From Clostridia bacterium (GTDB lineage: Bacteria > Bacillota > Clostridia > Christensenellales > CAG-138): 64,000 nt of DNA. Where the stretch lies: the NCBI GenBank assembly GCA_017509785.1, contig JAFWOT010000012.1:505476-569475 (forward strand), read 5' to 3'. Below, piece after piece: positions 26,630 to 34,961 of the stretch (position 1 is the first letter of the stretch; each line of letters starts with the position of its first letter). The notes beneath the pieces are model-generated. The model was not told the DNA's origin and did no database searches. It saw only the letters and a program-made list of their open reading frames with translations. The position numbers and the translations under genes were made by a program.

Positions 26630-27418
26630 TCACTGATCGAGCTCGTCGTCGTAGCTGACGTTCTCGTCATCCTCTATGAGTTCGCCCTCGTTTATGGTAA
26701 TATCGCCGAAGCCCTTCTCCTGCGTCAGGTGGATCTCGCCCCGGCGCATCATTTCAAGCAGAGCCATGAACGTGACTATTATCTCTATCTTGCACTTGCC
26801 CTCGACGAATCTCAAAAACGTGATCCTGCCGCCGCCTGCCTTTAACGCGCTCCTTATGCTGCCGGAACAGCTCCGGATCGTGAACCTGTCCGCCTCGACG
26901 GAGCGGACGGGCTTTGCGAGCTCTTCCTCCGGCAGGCGCTTCAGGGCCGCGAGCAGGGCGCGATAGAGCCCGTCTATCGTGGTGTCCTTCAATATTATCT
27001 CGCGCGGGGGGAGCGGGAACTCCATCGGGAGCCTGCCGCGCATGAGGCCCGCCTCGCTCCAGAGCTCGCGAAGCCCGCGGGAGGCCTCCTTGAAGGCCTT
27101 GTACTCGCGCAGCTGGCGGATGAGCGCTTCGCCGGGATCCTCCTCTTCCTCCCCGGTATCGGGGCGGGGCTTCGGCATGAGCGAGCGCGACTTCATATAG
27201 ACGAGCGTTGCCGCGACGGTTATAAAGGAGGAGGCCTGCTCCATATCGAGCTCGTCAAGCTCGGAAAGATAGCTCAAAAACTCCGAGGTTATCTCGGAAA
27301 CAAACACCTCGCGGATATCGACCTCGGCCTTTTCGATGAGGAAAAGCAGCAGGTCGAGCGGCCCGTCGAACTGCTTTATATGGACGTGGTAGCCGTTTGT
27401 CCTTTCGAGGTCTTCCAT
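26630..27418 (-). CDS. scpA: Segregation and condensation protein A
   Basis: A 262-residue kleisin. Typical blocks are FDGPLDLLLFLIEKAEVDI (N-terminal SMC-binding), then LVYMKSRSLMP, and a C-terminal winged helix with VTFMALLEMMRRGEIHLTQE that carries an acidic end. The start at 27418 overlaps the stop of the M50 gene by ATGA, so translation is coupled. A longer frame to 27577 lies inside the protease gene. Confidence 0.95.
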   Translation of the reverse strand: MEDLERTNGYHVHIKQFDGPLDLLLFLIEKAEVDIREVFVSEITSEFLSYLSELDELDMEQASSFITVAATLVYMKSRSLMPKPRPDTGEEEEDPGEALIRQLREYKAFKEASRGLRELWSEAGLMRGRLPMEFPLPPREIILKDTTIDGLYRALLAALKRLPEEELAKPVRSVEADRFTIRSCSGSIRSALKAGGGRITFLRFVEGKCKIEIIVTFMALLEMMRRGEIHLTQEKGFGDITINEGELIEDDENVSYDDELDQ

Positions 27419-28173
27419 CAGAATATGAGCCTCGCAAGGAAGGAGAAGAGCGCGGTGAAGCCGTTGTAGATCCAGCTGGCGGCGTCGCCTATTATGGATA
27501 TGCCCGCCGTGCGGGAGAGCATCGCCGAGATGATGAGGAACCCGTAGAGCACGTAACGGCCGTTCCTGTGGAGCCACATGAGCGCCTTTGCGCCGACGAG
27601 CCTGCCGAAGAGCAGATCGAATATATGCGAGCCGTCAAGCGGGTAAACGGGGATGAGGTTAAAGAGCGCGAGCGAGCAGTTCGTCACGCCGAGCATCCAG
27701 AGGAACATATAGATGGGGTAAGGGATGACCGCCTCCCCCATTGCGCGGGAGAGAATGGCGATATTCTCCGCGCTGACGGGAGCGCCTAACGCATTGCAGT
27801 CTATGACCGCGAGCACGACGGCGGCCAGAGCCGCGAAGAGCGCGAGCATGAGATTCATGAATATCCCGGCGAAGCTCACCGTGAACTCGCCCCTGCGGTA
27901 GTTCCTGTAATTCCTCGGGTTGACGGGAACGGGCTTCGCCCAGCCGAAGCCGACGACGAAGAGCAACAGTATACCCAACGGATCTATATGGGCGATGGGG
28001 TTGAGGGTCATCCTTCCGAGGTTCTTCGCGGTGTCGTCGCCGTTTTTGTGCGCGGCAAAGGCATGGCCCCACTCGTGGATGCTGAGGGAGATTATTATGA
28101 CTATGATATCTATCGCGAGATAAATGAGCTTATCCTTCAGCTCCATATCGCTGAAAAGCAGGGAAATAAGCAT
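27418..28173 (-). CDS. M50-family membrane metalloprotease (site-2 protease type)
   Basis: A 251-residue intramembrane zinc protease. Zinc motif SIHEWGHAF near residue 35, and NLIPVYPLDGSHIF carrying the third metal ligand (Asp) near 180, with four to six membrane helices. The insert PVNPRNYRNYRRGEF is typical of this subgroup (YwhC/FtsH-neighbour type). AGGAGGAG lies before the ATG at 28173. In many Firmicutes this gene stands immediately upstream of scpA, as here. Substrate unknown. Confidence 0.92.
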   Translation of the reverse strand: MLISLLFSDMELKDKLIYLAIDIIVIIISLSIHEWGHAFAAHKNGDDTAKNLGRMTLNPIAHIDPLGILLLFVVGFGWAKPVPVNPRNYRNYRRGEFTVSFAGIFMNLMLALFAALAAVVLAVIDCNALGAPVSAENIAILSRAMGEAVIPYPIYMFLWMLGVTNCSLALFNLIPVYPLDGSHIFDLLFGRLVGAKALMWLHRNGRYVLYGFLIISAMLSRTAGISIIGDAASWIYNGFTALFSFLARLIF

Positions 28174-28265
28174 TGGCTCCTCCTGTTCATACCTATTCAT
28201 TTTATTATATCCGTTTTTGCCCGCGTTCGCAACCACGATTTTTCACGAAGATCAGTTTGAGCATG

Positions 28266-28288
28266 AAAAGACCGGGCAAGCGCCCGGC
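28266..28288 (-). terminator. Terminator of the 28.3-kb lipoprotein gene
   Basis: CCGGGC-GCTT-GCCCGG followed by TCTTTT on the minus strand. Confidence 0.75.
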
Positions 28289-28306
28289 CTGTTGCGGTCA
28301 TCGGTT

Positions 28307-29413
28307 TCAGTTGAGATCTATACGCCAGACGGCGACCTCGTCCTTAAGGCATGCCATATAATAGATCTGCCCGTCGGGAGTCGCGATCAGATTCTCCGCA
28401 TAGTCGGATGCGCTGATCTCATCCATTGTGTACGGCATATCCGTATACGCGAGAAGGTTCCCATCGCTGTCGGTGAGAACGATTCGCCGCTCCGAATAAG
28501 TAATCTGCTCTTCATCAAGGAAATGTAAAATGAAGCAGTAGTTGCCGTTCGGCAGTATTCCGCTGATCTGTCCGGCCGAGAATATCCCGTTATCCCAGTC
28601 GATCGTCTCTCCCTCAGACCACTTGTGATCCGTGCCGTCCAGCGTATAGAGCGTGTTCGGATGAACGCCGGAGATATTGCTCTCATATCCATAGAGGAAA
28701 AGCCGTATACTGCCGCCATATCCGGTCATAAACAGATCCTTTAGATGGCCGTCATCCTCGAAAAGCGGAGAATCGAACGTAACTGTTTCTCCGGTTTTGA
28801 CGTCTCTCGCGCTATCGGGCCTGTACATTATTCCGTCTGCAACGATCATTGCGATCGTTGTATCCCACTCGGTTTCGATCCTCGAGGTGCTTCCGTCCGT
28901 CATATCATAGACGAACATGGAATACGTATGATCGGGGGTCAGATACGAGTCGTTGATATAGATCTTGCTTCCATCGACCGAGAAAACGAAGGGCGCGCTG
29001 TTGATCACTTTCTCCCCGTTCTCGGTAGTGTATTCGTAGAACGGTCCGTTCGGGCTGTTCGGTACGACCGACATGACCTTTACGGCGCAATCGGACAAAG
29101 GTGTTTCTCCGACGGCTTCCAAAGCATCCTTGACGCGCTGATCGCGTTGTAAGATCTTCTCAAGATGGTCGGGGTCTTTGGTCGGTGTCGGTATCGGATC
29201 CTCGTCCTCTCCCTCCTGATCAAAGCCGTCCTCCGTCGGCTCCGCGGTCGGCTCCTCGGTCGGAGCCTCCGTCACGGGCTCATCGGTATTCGAGACCACG
29301 GCCTCCTGCGTGGGGTCCGCGGGCTCGCTCCCGGGAGACGCCGTGCACGCGGCAAGTGAGAAAAGCATTGCGGCAAACAATATAAACGCGGCCGCCTTTA
29401 CGATCGTTTTCAT
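28307..29413 (-). CDS. Putative lipoprotein, probably beta-propeller-like
   Basis: A 368-residue protein. Signal peptide MKTIVKAAAFILFAAMLFSL with lipobox LAAC, then a Pro/Thr/Glu linker (EAPTEEPTAEPTE) to about residue 80. The extracellular part carries repeated short strands ending in aromatic residues and phrases such as FSVDGSKIYIND, DGIMYRPDS and TPDGQIYYMACL, which suggests a WD40- or YncE-like propeller. The last phrase resembles the C-terminus of the M56-B protein (SPSGRVYMLTCL). Function unknown. The leader contains a 13-bp inverted repeat (29513-29549). Confidence 0.82.
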   Translation of the reverse strand: MKTIVKAAAFILFAAMLFSLAACTASPGSEPADPTQEAVVSNTDEPVTEAPTEEPTAEPTEDGFDQEGEDEDPIPTPTKDPDHLEKILQRDQRVKDALEAVGETPLSDCAVKVMSVVPNSPNGPFYEYTTENGEKVINSAPFVFSVDGSKIYINDSYLTPDHTYSMFVYDMTDGSTSRIETEWDTTIAMIVADGIMYRPDSARDVKTGETVTFDSPLFEDDGHLKDLFMTGYGGSIRLFLYGYESNISGVHPNTLYTLDGTDHKWSEGETIDWDNGIFSAGQISGILPNGNYCFILHFLDEEQITYSERRIVLTDSDGNLLAYTDMPYTMDEISASDYAENLIATPDGQIYYMACLKDEVAVWRIDLN

Positions 29414-29512
29414 GCAAATACCTCCTTCACGATCTGTTTCCCTATTAATTAAACGAATAAGATACGCAAAAGGTTCCCGTTATTCCGTATCACCATCAAC
29501 AACGAAGCTTTC

Positions 29513-29549
29513 CGGATATGAGTTTCCATCCTCAGAAAACTCATATCCG
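29513..29549. repeat. Perfect 13-bp inverted repeat in the leader of the lipoprotein gene
   Basis: CGGATATGAGTTT and its complement are separated by 11 nt. No T-run follows on either strand, so it is not an ordinary terminator. It lies about 100 bp before the lipoprotein ATG and could be an operator or RNA hairpin. Confidence 0.7.
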
Positions 29550-29628
29550 ATCTGATCTGCTTGAGCATGTCAAGTATTTTTTGTTGCAGCTCTTTTGCAC
29601 CGTCTGGCGGGGCGGGGTTCATTTCCCC

Positions 29629-29875
29629 TTCACTTATATAGCAAGCGAAACAGGCAAAAGTGGACAGCGTTTTTAAAATATATTTCGATCCGCGCGGCCT
29701 GCGCCGGAGAACAACGGCTCCTCACTTATACAGACGTATTTTGGGGGCCGATATTACCCTTCTGTGAAAATATATTTTACGCCGTCGGGAACGCCGCATA
29801 AGCTGTCCTTCACTTATAAAGACGGTTTCTATGCATCGGAGGTCACAGTTCCGCAATAATATATTTTAAAACGCA
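29629..29875. repeat. Three diverged copies of a ~90-bp unit
   Basis: CACTTATA occurs at 29631, 29723 and 29811 (steps of 92 and 88 bp). About 45 bp after each comes an AT-rich box AATATATTT (near 29677, 29769 and 29859). CAGACG or AAGACG follows the first box in copies 2 and 3. The sequence between the boxes is not conserved. The rest of the 563-bp gap (29414-29976) holds the hairpin above, the promoter of the nuclease gene, and a weak TTGCGT/TAATAG promoter for the lipoprotein. No coding frame is convincing. Confidence 0.6.
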
Positions 29876-29915
29876 TTATCGCGGGCTTTTCTCCGCCGAT
29901 AACGGTATCTCCCTA

Positions 29916-29944
29916 TTGCAAAAAGCCGGGCGATAGTGTATCAT
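29916..29944 (+). promoter_or_regulatory. Promoter of the EEP nuclease gene
   Basis: TTGCAA, 17-bp spacer, TATCAT, 32 bp before the ATG at 29977. Confidence 0.6.
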
Positions 29945-29976
29945 ATATAAGCAAACTCATCGATAAGGAGCGCAAT

Positions 29977-31140
29977 ATGAATTACAGGGATTACAGCAGT
30001 CAGATCGCGATGACGGCAAACAACGATATGGACCGCGAGAAGATGGCAAAGCTGAGCGGCGACATGAACTCGCTCGGCGGCAGGACGCGCAAGCGGCGCT
30101 TCGGGAAGGTGATACTCGGGATCGTGCTCGGGCTGCTGATACTTCTCGTCGGGGTATTCCTCGCGCTGACGCTGACGGAGTACAAGCCCGCCGAGGTCGA
30201 GAGCGTGACGCCTCCCGGCGGAACGAAGGAGCTTGCCGCGGGAAGCACACTGACCGCCGTTTCCTACAATACGGGGTACGCCGCTCTCGGCGAGAACGAG
30301 GATTTCTTCATGGACGGAGGCAAATCGACGAGGCCTTCCTCCGCGGAGGTCGTGAAGGGCTACATGCAGGGGATCGGATCGGAGCTGAAGGCCATGGGCG
30401 CGGATATCTATTTCCTGCAGGAGGTCGACAACGGCTCGAAGCGCTCCTACGGCATAGACGAGACCGCCTATTATAAGGAGGAGCTCGGCCTGCCGTTCGA
30501 CTTCGCGCTGAACTTCAAATCGACCTACACCCCCTACCCCATCCCCGATATGATAGGCGGGGTCTCGAGCGGGCTCGCCGTTTATACCGAGCTTGCGGTT
30601 TCCTCGGCGGAGAGGATACAGCTTCCCATCCCGTTCAGCTGGCCGATGAGGTGCTTCAACCTCAAGCGCTGTCTGCTCGTCAACCGCATGCCCGTGGCGG
30701 GCACGGATAAGGAGCTCGTTGCGATAGACCTGCATCTTGAAGCCTATGACGACGGCGAGGGCAAGATCGCGCAGACGAAGCAGCTTTACGAATTCATCGA
30801 GGCGGAGTACACGAAGGGCAATTACGTGATCGCCGCGGGGGATTTCAACCAGACCTTCCCCGGGGCGAAGAGCTTCCCGCAGCTCACCCCCGGCAGCTGG
30901 ATGCCCGGCACTCTGGAGGAGGATCTCCCCGAGGGCTTCGGCTTCGTTTTCGATAAGGAGACGCCCACCTGCCGCCTGCTCGACAAGCCCTATAAGGGGA
31001 ACAGCTCGCCGCAGTACTACATAATAGACGGGTTCATCGTCTCCTCCAATATAACTGTGGAGTCGGTGGAGGTCATAAATACGCATTTCGTCAACTCCGA
31101 CCACAGGCCGGTACAGCTCGTGTTCACTCTGGGCGACTGA
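29977..31140 (+). CDS. Membrane-anchored endonuclease/exonuclease/phosphatase family protein
   Basis: A 387-residue protein. Residues 44-66 form one membrane anchor (ILGIVLGLLILLVGVFLAL), with the EEP domain outside. Motifs are SYNTGY (strand with Asn), FLQEVD (metal Glu), DLHLEAY, AGDFNQTFPG (catalytic Asp/Asn) and NSDHRPV (catalytic Asp-His). The family cleaves phosphodiesters or phosphomonoesters (nucleic acids, inositol phosphates, sphingomyelin); substrate unknown. AAGGAG precedes the ATG. A PH-domain gene follows by 19 bp. Confidence 0.88.
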   Translation: MNYRDYSSQIAMTANNDMDREKMAKLSGDMNSLGGRTRKRRFGKVILGIVLGLLILLVGVFLALTLTEYKPAEVESVTPPGGTKELAAGSTLTAVSYNTGYAALGENEDFFMDGGKSTRPSSAEVVKGYMQGIGSELKAMGADIYFLQEVDNGSKRSYGIDETAYYKEELGLPFDFALNFKSTYTPYPIPDMIGGVSSGLAVYTELAVSSAERIQLPIPFSWPMRCFNLKRCLLVNRMPVAGTDKELVAIDLHLEAYDDGEGKIAQTKQLYEFIEAEYTKGNYVIAAGDFNQTFPGAKSFPQLTPGSWMPGTLEEDLPEGFGFVFDKETPTCRLLDKPYKGNSSPQYYIIDGFIVSSNITVESVEVINTHFVNSDHRPVQLVFTLGD

Positions 31141-31159
31141 GGAACGGAAAGGAATAGAT

Positions 31160-31609
31160 ATGAGCAAGGTCAAGCATACAAAACCCAATTACATCTGGAA
31201 GGACAGGAAGCGCATACTGGGGCTTCCGATCACGTTCATACGCTACCGCATGAGCGAGGACAGACTCTTCTTCGAGACGGGCTTCTTCAACACCCGCGGC
31301 GAGGAGATACTCCTTTACCGCATACGGGATATCTCCGTCTCGATTTCCTTCTGGCAAAGGCTGACGGGGGTCGGCACGGTGACCGTCTCCGCGACGGATA
31401 AATCCGCGCCCTCTCTCGCGATGCGGAACATCAAGCGCCCGCGCGACGTGAAGGAGATGCTCCACGCGCAGGTCGAGAAGGCGAAGATCGCCTACCGCGT
31501 CCGCTACACCGAAATGATGGGCGAGCTCGGCCCCGGCATGGGCGGCCCCGGCGGGGGGATGGTCGACCTCGACGGCGACGGCATTCCCGATATGCTCGAG
31601 CAGGAATGA
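31160..31609 (+). CDS. Bacterial PH-domain protein with Gly-rich and DxDGDGIPD tail
   Basis: A 149-residue protein. Residues about 15-105 match the bPH_2 (YdbS/YdbT-type) pattern: YRMSEDRLFFETGFFNTRGEEILLYRIRDISVS, FWQRLTGVGTVTVSATD, and IKRPRDVKEMLH. The end is unusual: a Met/Gly-rich stretch (GPGMGGPGGG) leads to DLDGDGIPDMLEQE, which looks like a calcium-binding thrombospondin-3-type motif. There is no signal peptide. Probably cotranscribed with the EEP gene. Confidence 0.85.
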   Translation: MSKVKHTKPNYIWKDRKRILGLPITFIRYRMSEDRLFFETGFFNTRGEEILLYRIRDISVSISFWQRLTGVGTVTVSATDKSAPSLAMRNIKRPRDVKEMLHAQVEKAKIAYRVRYTEMMGELGPGMGGPGGGMVDLDGDGIPDMLEQE

Positions 31610-31619
31610 GCGAATACGG

Positions 31620-31648
31620 AAAAAGCATGGCGCGCCATGCTTTTTTTA
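31620..31648. terminator. Bidirectional terminator between convergent genes
   Basis: AAAAGCATGG-CGCG-CCATGCTTTT with A and T runs on each side. It serves the PH-domain gene and the GerMN gene. Confidence 0.88.
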
Positions 31649-31660
31649 TTGCGCGGAGCT

Positions 31661-32623
31661 TTACGCGGCGGGGTTCGGAAGGAGAGCGGAGCCGACCTCC
31701 TCCGGGCTGAAATCAACGCCGTTGATCTGGAAGCGGAGGGAATCGAAATCGAATTCACGGGAGAGTGTCAGCCAGACCGTCCTGTACGCGAGGGAGAAAA
31801 GCCCCTCCGTCTGCGCCGAAGCTCGGAAATCCTCCGAGAGATTCACGGTGACTGCGCCGTTTTCGAGCGTCGCTCCGAGAAGAAGGGTGTTTTCGGGGAA
31901 GCAGGAACGGAGCCTGCCCGAACGCGCCCCCGAGACGAGCGCCGAGACGAGCTGATAGAGGCCCGGCCTTCCGCTTATGCGCCTCGTCACGGGGACGGCG
32001 AGCGAGCCTCCGGCGTTCGGGAAATAGAGCGTGACCTCCGCCCCGCCCGCGGCCGTTTCCGCCTCCGGCTCCTCGGGGTTGAGGGCGTAAGCCTCCTGCC
32101 TTACCGGGAGCTCCGCCCCGTTTTCAAGGAAGCCGCCCTCCCCGTCCCGCGTGACGGTGACGGTGCTGACGGTCGGGAACCCGGTGAGCGTGTTGACTAT
32201 GGAGCGCAGCATCGCGTCCTCCGCCTCCCTCGAAGGGAGAGGCGCGATCCCCGAGATATCGACCTTCGCGTTCCCGTCGGCTATTGAAAGGCTCAGCTCC
32301 GCCCCCTCCGGTATGACGGTGGAAAGCCCCATCTCGCGCGCGGCGGAGACGTTGGCGGGGGTCGACACCATGCAGGAGAGCGCGGCCTTCGCAATGCCCT
32401 CCTCCCACGGGATAAGCTTCGTGACGGGGACTATGAAGCCGTCGTCCGAAAGATAGAACACGGTCGTCTCGCGGAACGTCGCGGAAAGCTCGGGGTGCTC
32501 GGAAAAAACGGTCTCCGAAGGGGCGGCGGCCCCGGGCGCGGGGTCCTCTCCTCCCACGCACCCCGAAAGCAGGAACGCCGCGGGAAGCAAAAGAGCGCAG
32601 ATCAAGCATCTTATCGGTTTCAT
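31661..32623 (-). CDS. GerMN-domain lipoprotein
   Basis: A 320-residue protein. The signal peptide ends with lipobox LSGC. Two GerMN (sporulation and spore germination) domains follow: about 50-165 (TVFYLSDDGFIVPVTKLIP, NAKVDISG, MLRSIVNTLTGFPTVSTVTVT) and 195-310 (TLYFPNAGGSLAVPVTRRI, GAVTVNLSEDF). GerM in Bacillus acts in engulfment and the sigma-G channel. This points to a spore-forming ancestry but does not prove sporulation. Confidence 0.9.
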   Translation of the reverse strand: MKPIRCLICALLLPAAFLLSGCVGGEDPAPGAAAPSETVFSEHPELSATFRETTVFYLSDDGFIVPVTKLIPWEEGIAKAALSCMVSTPANVSAAREMGLSTVIPEGAELSLSIADGNAKVDISGIAPLPSREAEDAMLRSIVNTLTGFPTVSTVTVTRDGEGGFLENGAELPVRQEAYALNPEEPEAETAAGGAEVTLYFPNAGGSLAVPVTRRISGRPGLYQLVSALVSGARSGRLRSCFPENTLLLGATLENGAVTVNLSEDFRASAQTEGLFSLAYRTVWLTLSREFDFDSLRFQINGVDFSPEEVGSALLPNPAA

Positions 32624-32641
32624 CTGATACCTCCATGGGGT

Positions 32642-32670
32642 TTGTCATCAAAACAATATTCCTATATAGT
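32642..32670 (+). promoter_or_regulatory. Promoter of radC
   Basis: TTGTCA, 17-bp spacer, TATAGT. A second candidate (TTCCAT, 17 bp, TAAAAT) ends near 32708, closer to the start codon. Confidence 0.55.
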
Positions 32671-32737
32671 GGAAAAAATGATTCCATTTTCCCTCCCAAC
32701 ATGATAAAATACGTTAGTTTCTGTATCGGAGAACCAA

Positions 32738-33469
32738 ATGAAGGAAGAAAAGAAAGCTCCCCATATCGGGCACAGGAAGAGGATAAAAGCGCGGTATCTC
32801 GAACGGGGTCTCGCTTCGCTGGATGAGAAGGACGTGCTTGAGCTCCTGCTCACGTACACCATCCCCCGTCGGGACGTATACTGCGCTGCGGCTGAGCTGG
32901 TGAACCGGTTCGGCTCTTTGGAAGCGGTGCTTTCCGCCGACATCGCGGAGCTGACCTGCGCCGGCCTTACAGAGCATTCGGCGGTGCTTTTGAAGCTCGT
33001 CAACGATCTGATGAAAACGCCGCAGGCCGCTTTGACCATCAAACGCGAGAAGCTGACGAGCCTGCTGAAGACGGCCGAATACTGCCACTCCCTGCTGAAG
33101 GACCGCGCCGAGGAGCTCGTGCTTGAGATATTCCTTTACGACGACAACACCGTCGCGGACGTCGTGAAGGTCTCGGAGGGGACGCCGGATTCCGCCGTGT
33201 TCCCCGTGGATTCGATGCTCGTGAACGCTCTGCGAACGAAGGTCCACCGTGTGCTGATAGCGCACAACCATCCTTCCGGGATCTCGCGCCCCTCCGCCGA
33301 CGATATCGTGGCGACCGAGGCGCTGAGCGCCGCGCTGAACGCCCACGGGCTGGAGCTGACCGAACACGTGATAGTCACACGGACGGAATGCACGCTCCTC
33401 ATGCACCACCAAACCATATCCATACCCGCGGAAGGCGGGCTCATGCCCTGGAAGGAGCCGAAGGATTGA
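32738..33469 (+). CDS. radC: RadC family JAB-domain protein
   Basis: A 243-residue protein with an N-terminal helix-hairpin-helix region (LLTYTIPRRDVYCAAAELVNRFGS) and a C-terminal JAB/MPN domain. JAMM residues are present: the Glu in ELVLEIFLYD and HNHPSGISRPSADD (His, His, Ser, Asp in correct spacing). The name radC is historical; the role in DNA repair is doubtful and the activity unproven. Convergent with the exonuclease III gene. Confidence 0.92.
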   Translation: MKEEKKAPHIGHRKRIKARYLERGLASLDEKDVLELLLTYTIPRRDVYCAAAELVNRFGSLEAVLSADIAELTCAGLTEHSAVLLKLVNDLMKTPQAALTIKREKLTSLLKTAEYCHSLLKDRAEELVLEIFLYDDNTVADVVKVSEGTPDSAVFPVDSMLVNALRTKVHRVLIAHNHPSGISRPSADDIVATEALSAALNAHGLELTEHVIVTRTECTLLMHHQTISIPAEGGLMPWKEPKD

Positions 33470-33511
33470 CGCGCCTCGGGCGCGTGATAAGCCCGCGATA
33501 ATGCTGTAAAC

Positions 33512-33554
33512 GAAAAGATCGGCACGGGGATCCGGATCTCCGCACCGATCTTTT
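33512..33554. terminator. Bidirectional terminator between radC and xth
   Basis: AAAAGATCGG and its complement, with further pairing around GGATCCGGATC, followed by six T on the plus strand and four T on the minus strand. Confidence 0.85.
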
Positions 33555-33587
33555 TTGCTTTGCGGCAGACGACGCCGAAGGGGCGCG

Positions 33588-34340
33588 TCACTTCAAAATG
33601 AGCCCGACCGGGCAATGGTCGCTGCCCATTATCTCCTTATAGATCAGGGCGTCGCCGACCTTTTCCATGAGGCGGCGGCTGACGAGGAAATAATCTATTC
33701 GCCAGCCGACGTCCTTCTCCCTCGCCTTGAACATATAGCTCCACCAGGTGTATGCCGCCCTTTCGGGGTAGACCTCGCGAAAGGAATCGGCAAAGCCGGA
33801 AGAAAGCAGTTCCGTCATCTTGGCGCGCTCCTCGTCGGTAAAGCCGGCGTTGCCGCGGTTCGATTTGGCGTTCTTCAGGTCGATCTCCTCATGCGCGACG
33901 TTCATATCGCCGCAGACGACGACGGGCTTTTGCTCGTCGAGCTTCAGAAGATACTTGCGGAAGGCGTCCTCCCAGCGGCAGCGGAATTCGAGCCTTGTCA
34001 GCTCCCTTTGCGCGTTGGGGGTGTAGACGGTCACGAAATAGAATTCGCCCATATCGAGCGTTATCACGCGGCCTTCGGTCTCAAACTCCTCGTCGCCGCC
34101 CATGCCGTAAAAGACGGAGAGCGGTTCCTTCTTCGTGAATACGGCCGTGCCGGAATAGCCCTTCTTGACGGCGTAGTTCCAGTAAGCATGATAGCCCTCG
34201 GGAGCAAAATCTATCTGCCCCTCCTGGAGCTTCGTCTCCTGCAGAGCGAAGATATCCGCGTCCTCCGCCGCAAAAAAGTCGGCAAAGCCCTTGCCCATGC
34301 AGGCCCTCAGGCCGTTGACGTTCCACGAGATGAGTTTCAT
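33588..34340 (-). CDS. xth: Exodeoxyribonuclease III
   Basis: A 250-residue AP endonuclease / 3'-5' exonuclease of base excision repair. Motifs are ISWNVNGLRA, ALQETKLQ (metal Glu), VYTPNAQ, CGDMNVAHEEIDL, YTWWSYM, WRIDYFLVS and GSDHCPVGL (catalytic His). AAAGGAG lies 6 nt before the ATG. It follows the VanZ gene by 11 bp and is probably cotranscribed. Confidence 0.95.
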   Translation of the reverse strand: MKLISWNVNGLRACMGKGFADFFAAEDADIFALQETKLQEGQIDFAPEGYHAYWNYAVKKGYSGTAVFTKKEPLSVFYGMGGDEEFETEGRVITLDMGEFYFVTVYTPNAQRELTRLEFRCRWEDAFRKYLLKLDEQKPVVVCGDMNVAHEEIDLKNAKSNRGNAGFTDEERAKMTELLSSGFADSFREVYPERAAYTWWSYMFKAREKDVGWRIDYFLVSRRLMEKVGDALIYKEIMGSDHCPVGLILK

Positions 34341-34351
34341 TTGTTTCTCCT

Positions 34352-34873
34352 TTACAGATTGGAAATCAAGAGTATCGCCAGGAAGGCCGTTACAGCAAGC
34401 TCCCCCGCAAGGAGTATTATGCTGAGCACCTTCCCGGCTTTTTCCTTAAGCAGAGCTCTGATCGGAAACCACAGAAGCGCCCCGATGAGCGCGCCTGCAG
34501 TGTTCGTGATAAGGTCGGTTATGTCCGCGCTGCCTATGGCAAGCGCATACTGCACGGTCTCGAACGCAAGGCTCAGGAGCAAGCCGAACACGACCGACTT
34601 CCACAGCCCGCCCCTTTTTGCGAGCATTGAAACGAAGAGCCCGAACGGGATGAACGCTATGACGTTCTCGATTATTTCGGGCAGATATACGCGTCCGTTT
34701 GCGATCACCGAAGCCCCGAATGGAACGAGGTTTATCGGGAGCCTGTAATGCAGCGAAGCAAGATCCGGGACGCAGAACTGCATTTTGAATACGATGACCC
34801 AGATGAGCAGTATGACGTATATCGCAAAGCCCGCCCACGTGAGCACGCGGGTGCGTCTTTCATTTCTTTCCAT
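34352..34873 (-). CDS. VanZ-family membrane protein
   Basis: A 173-residue protein with four or five membrane segments. The VanZ-like pattern is visible: INLVPFG near residue 45, EIIENVIAFIPFGLFVSML, FGLLLSLAFETVQYALAIGSADITDLITNTAGALIG (the ERxQ/DxxTNTxGxxxG block). VanZ gives low teicoplanin resistance in Enterococcus, but most family members are uncharacterised. Its promoter carries a palindrome (34894-34920). Confidence 0.9.
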   Translation of the reverse strand: MERNERRTRVLTWAGFAIYVILLIWVIVFKMQFCVPDLASLHYRLPINLVPFGASVIANGRVYLPEIIENVIAFIPFGLFVSMLAKRGGLWKSVVFGLLLSLAFETVQYALAIGSADITDLITNTAGALIGALLWFPIRALLKEKAGKVLSIILLAGELAVTAFLAILLISNL

Positions 34874-34893
34874 ATGCGCCTCCTTGGTTTATT

Positions 34894-34935
34894 AAGTGTA
34901 TTAGTGATTATAGTACACTTTCCCTGCCCTGTCAA
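34894..34935 (-). promoter_or_regulatory. VanZ-xth promoter with overlapping 27-bp palindrome
   Basis: TTGACA (34935-34930), 17-bp spacer, TATAAT (34912-34907): a full consensus promoter. An inverted repeat AAGTGTA-N13-TACACTT (34894-34920) covers the -10. Its form recalls operators of YtrA-type GntR repressors, but no such gene is in the window. Confidence 0.72.
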
Positions 34936-34961
34936 GAGGCGCAAACGCAGATCGCAAATTG

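Noticed and set aside
32738-33469. radC as a sign of a mobile element
   Set aside because: RadC-like genes occur on some elements, but no integrase, repeat or composition shift is seen here.
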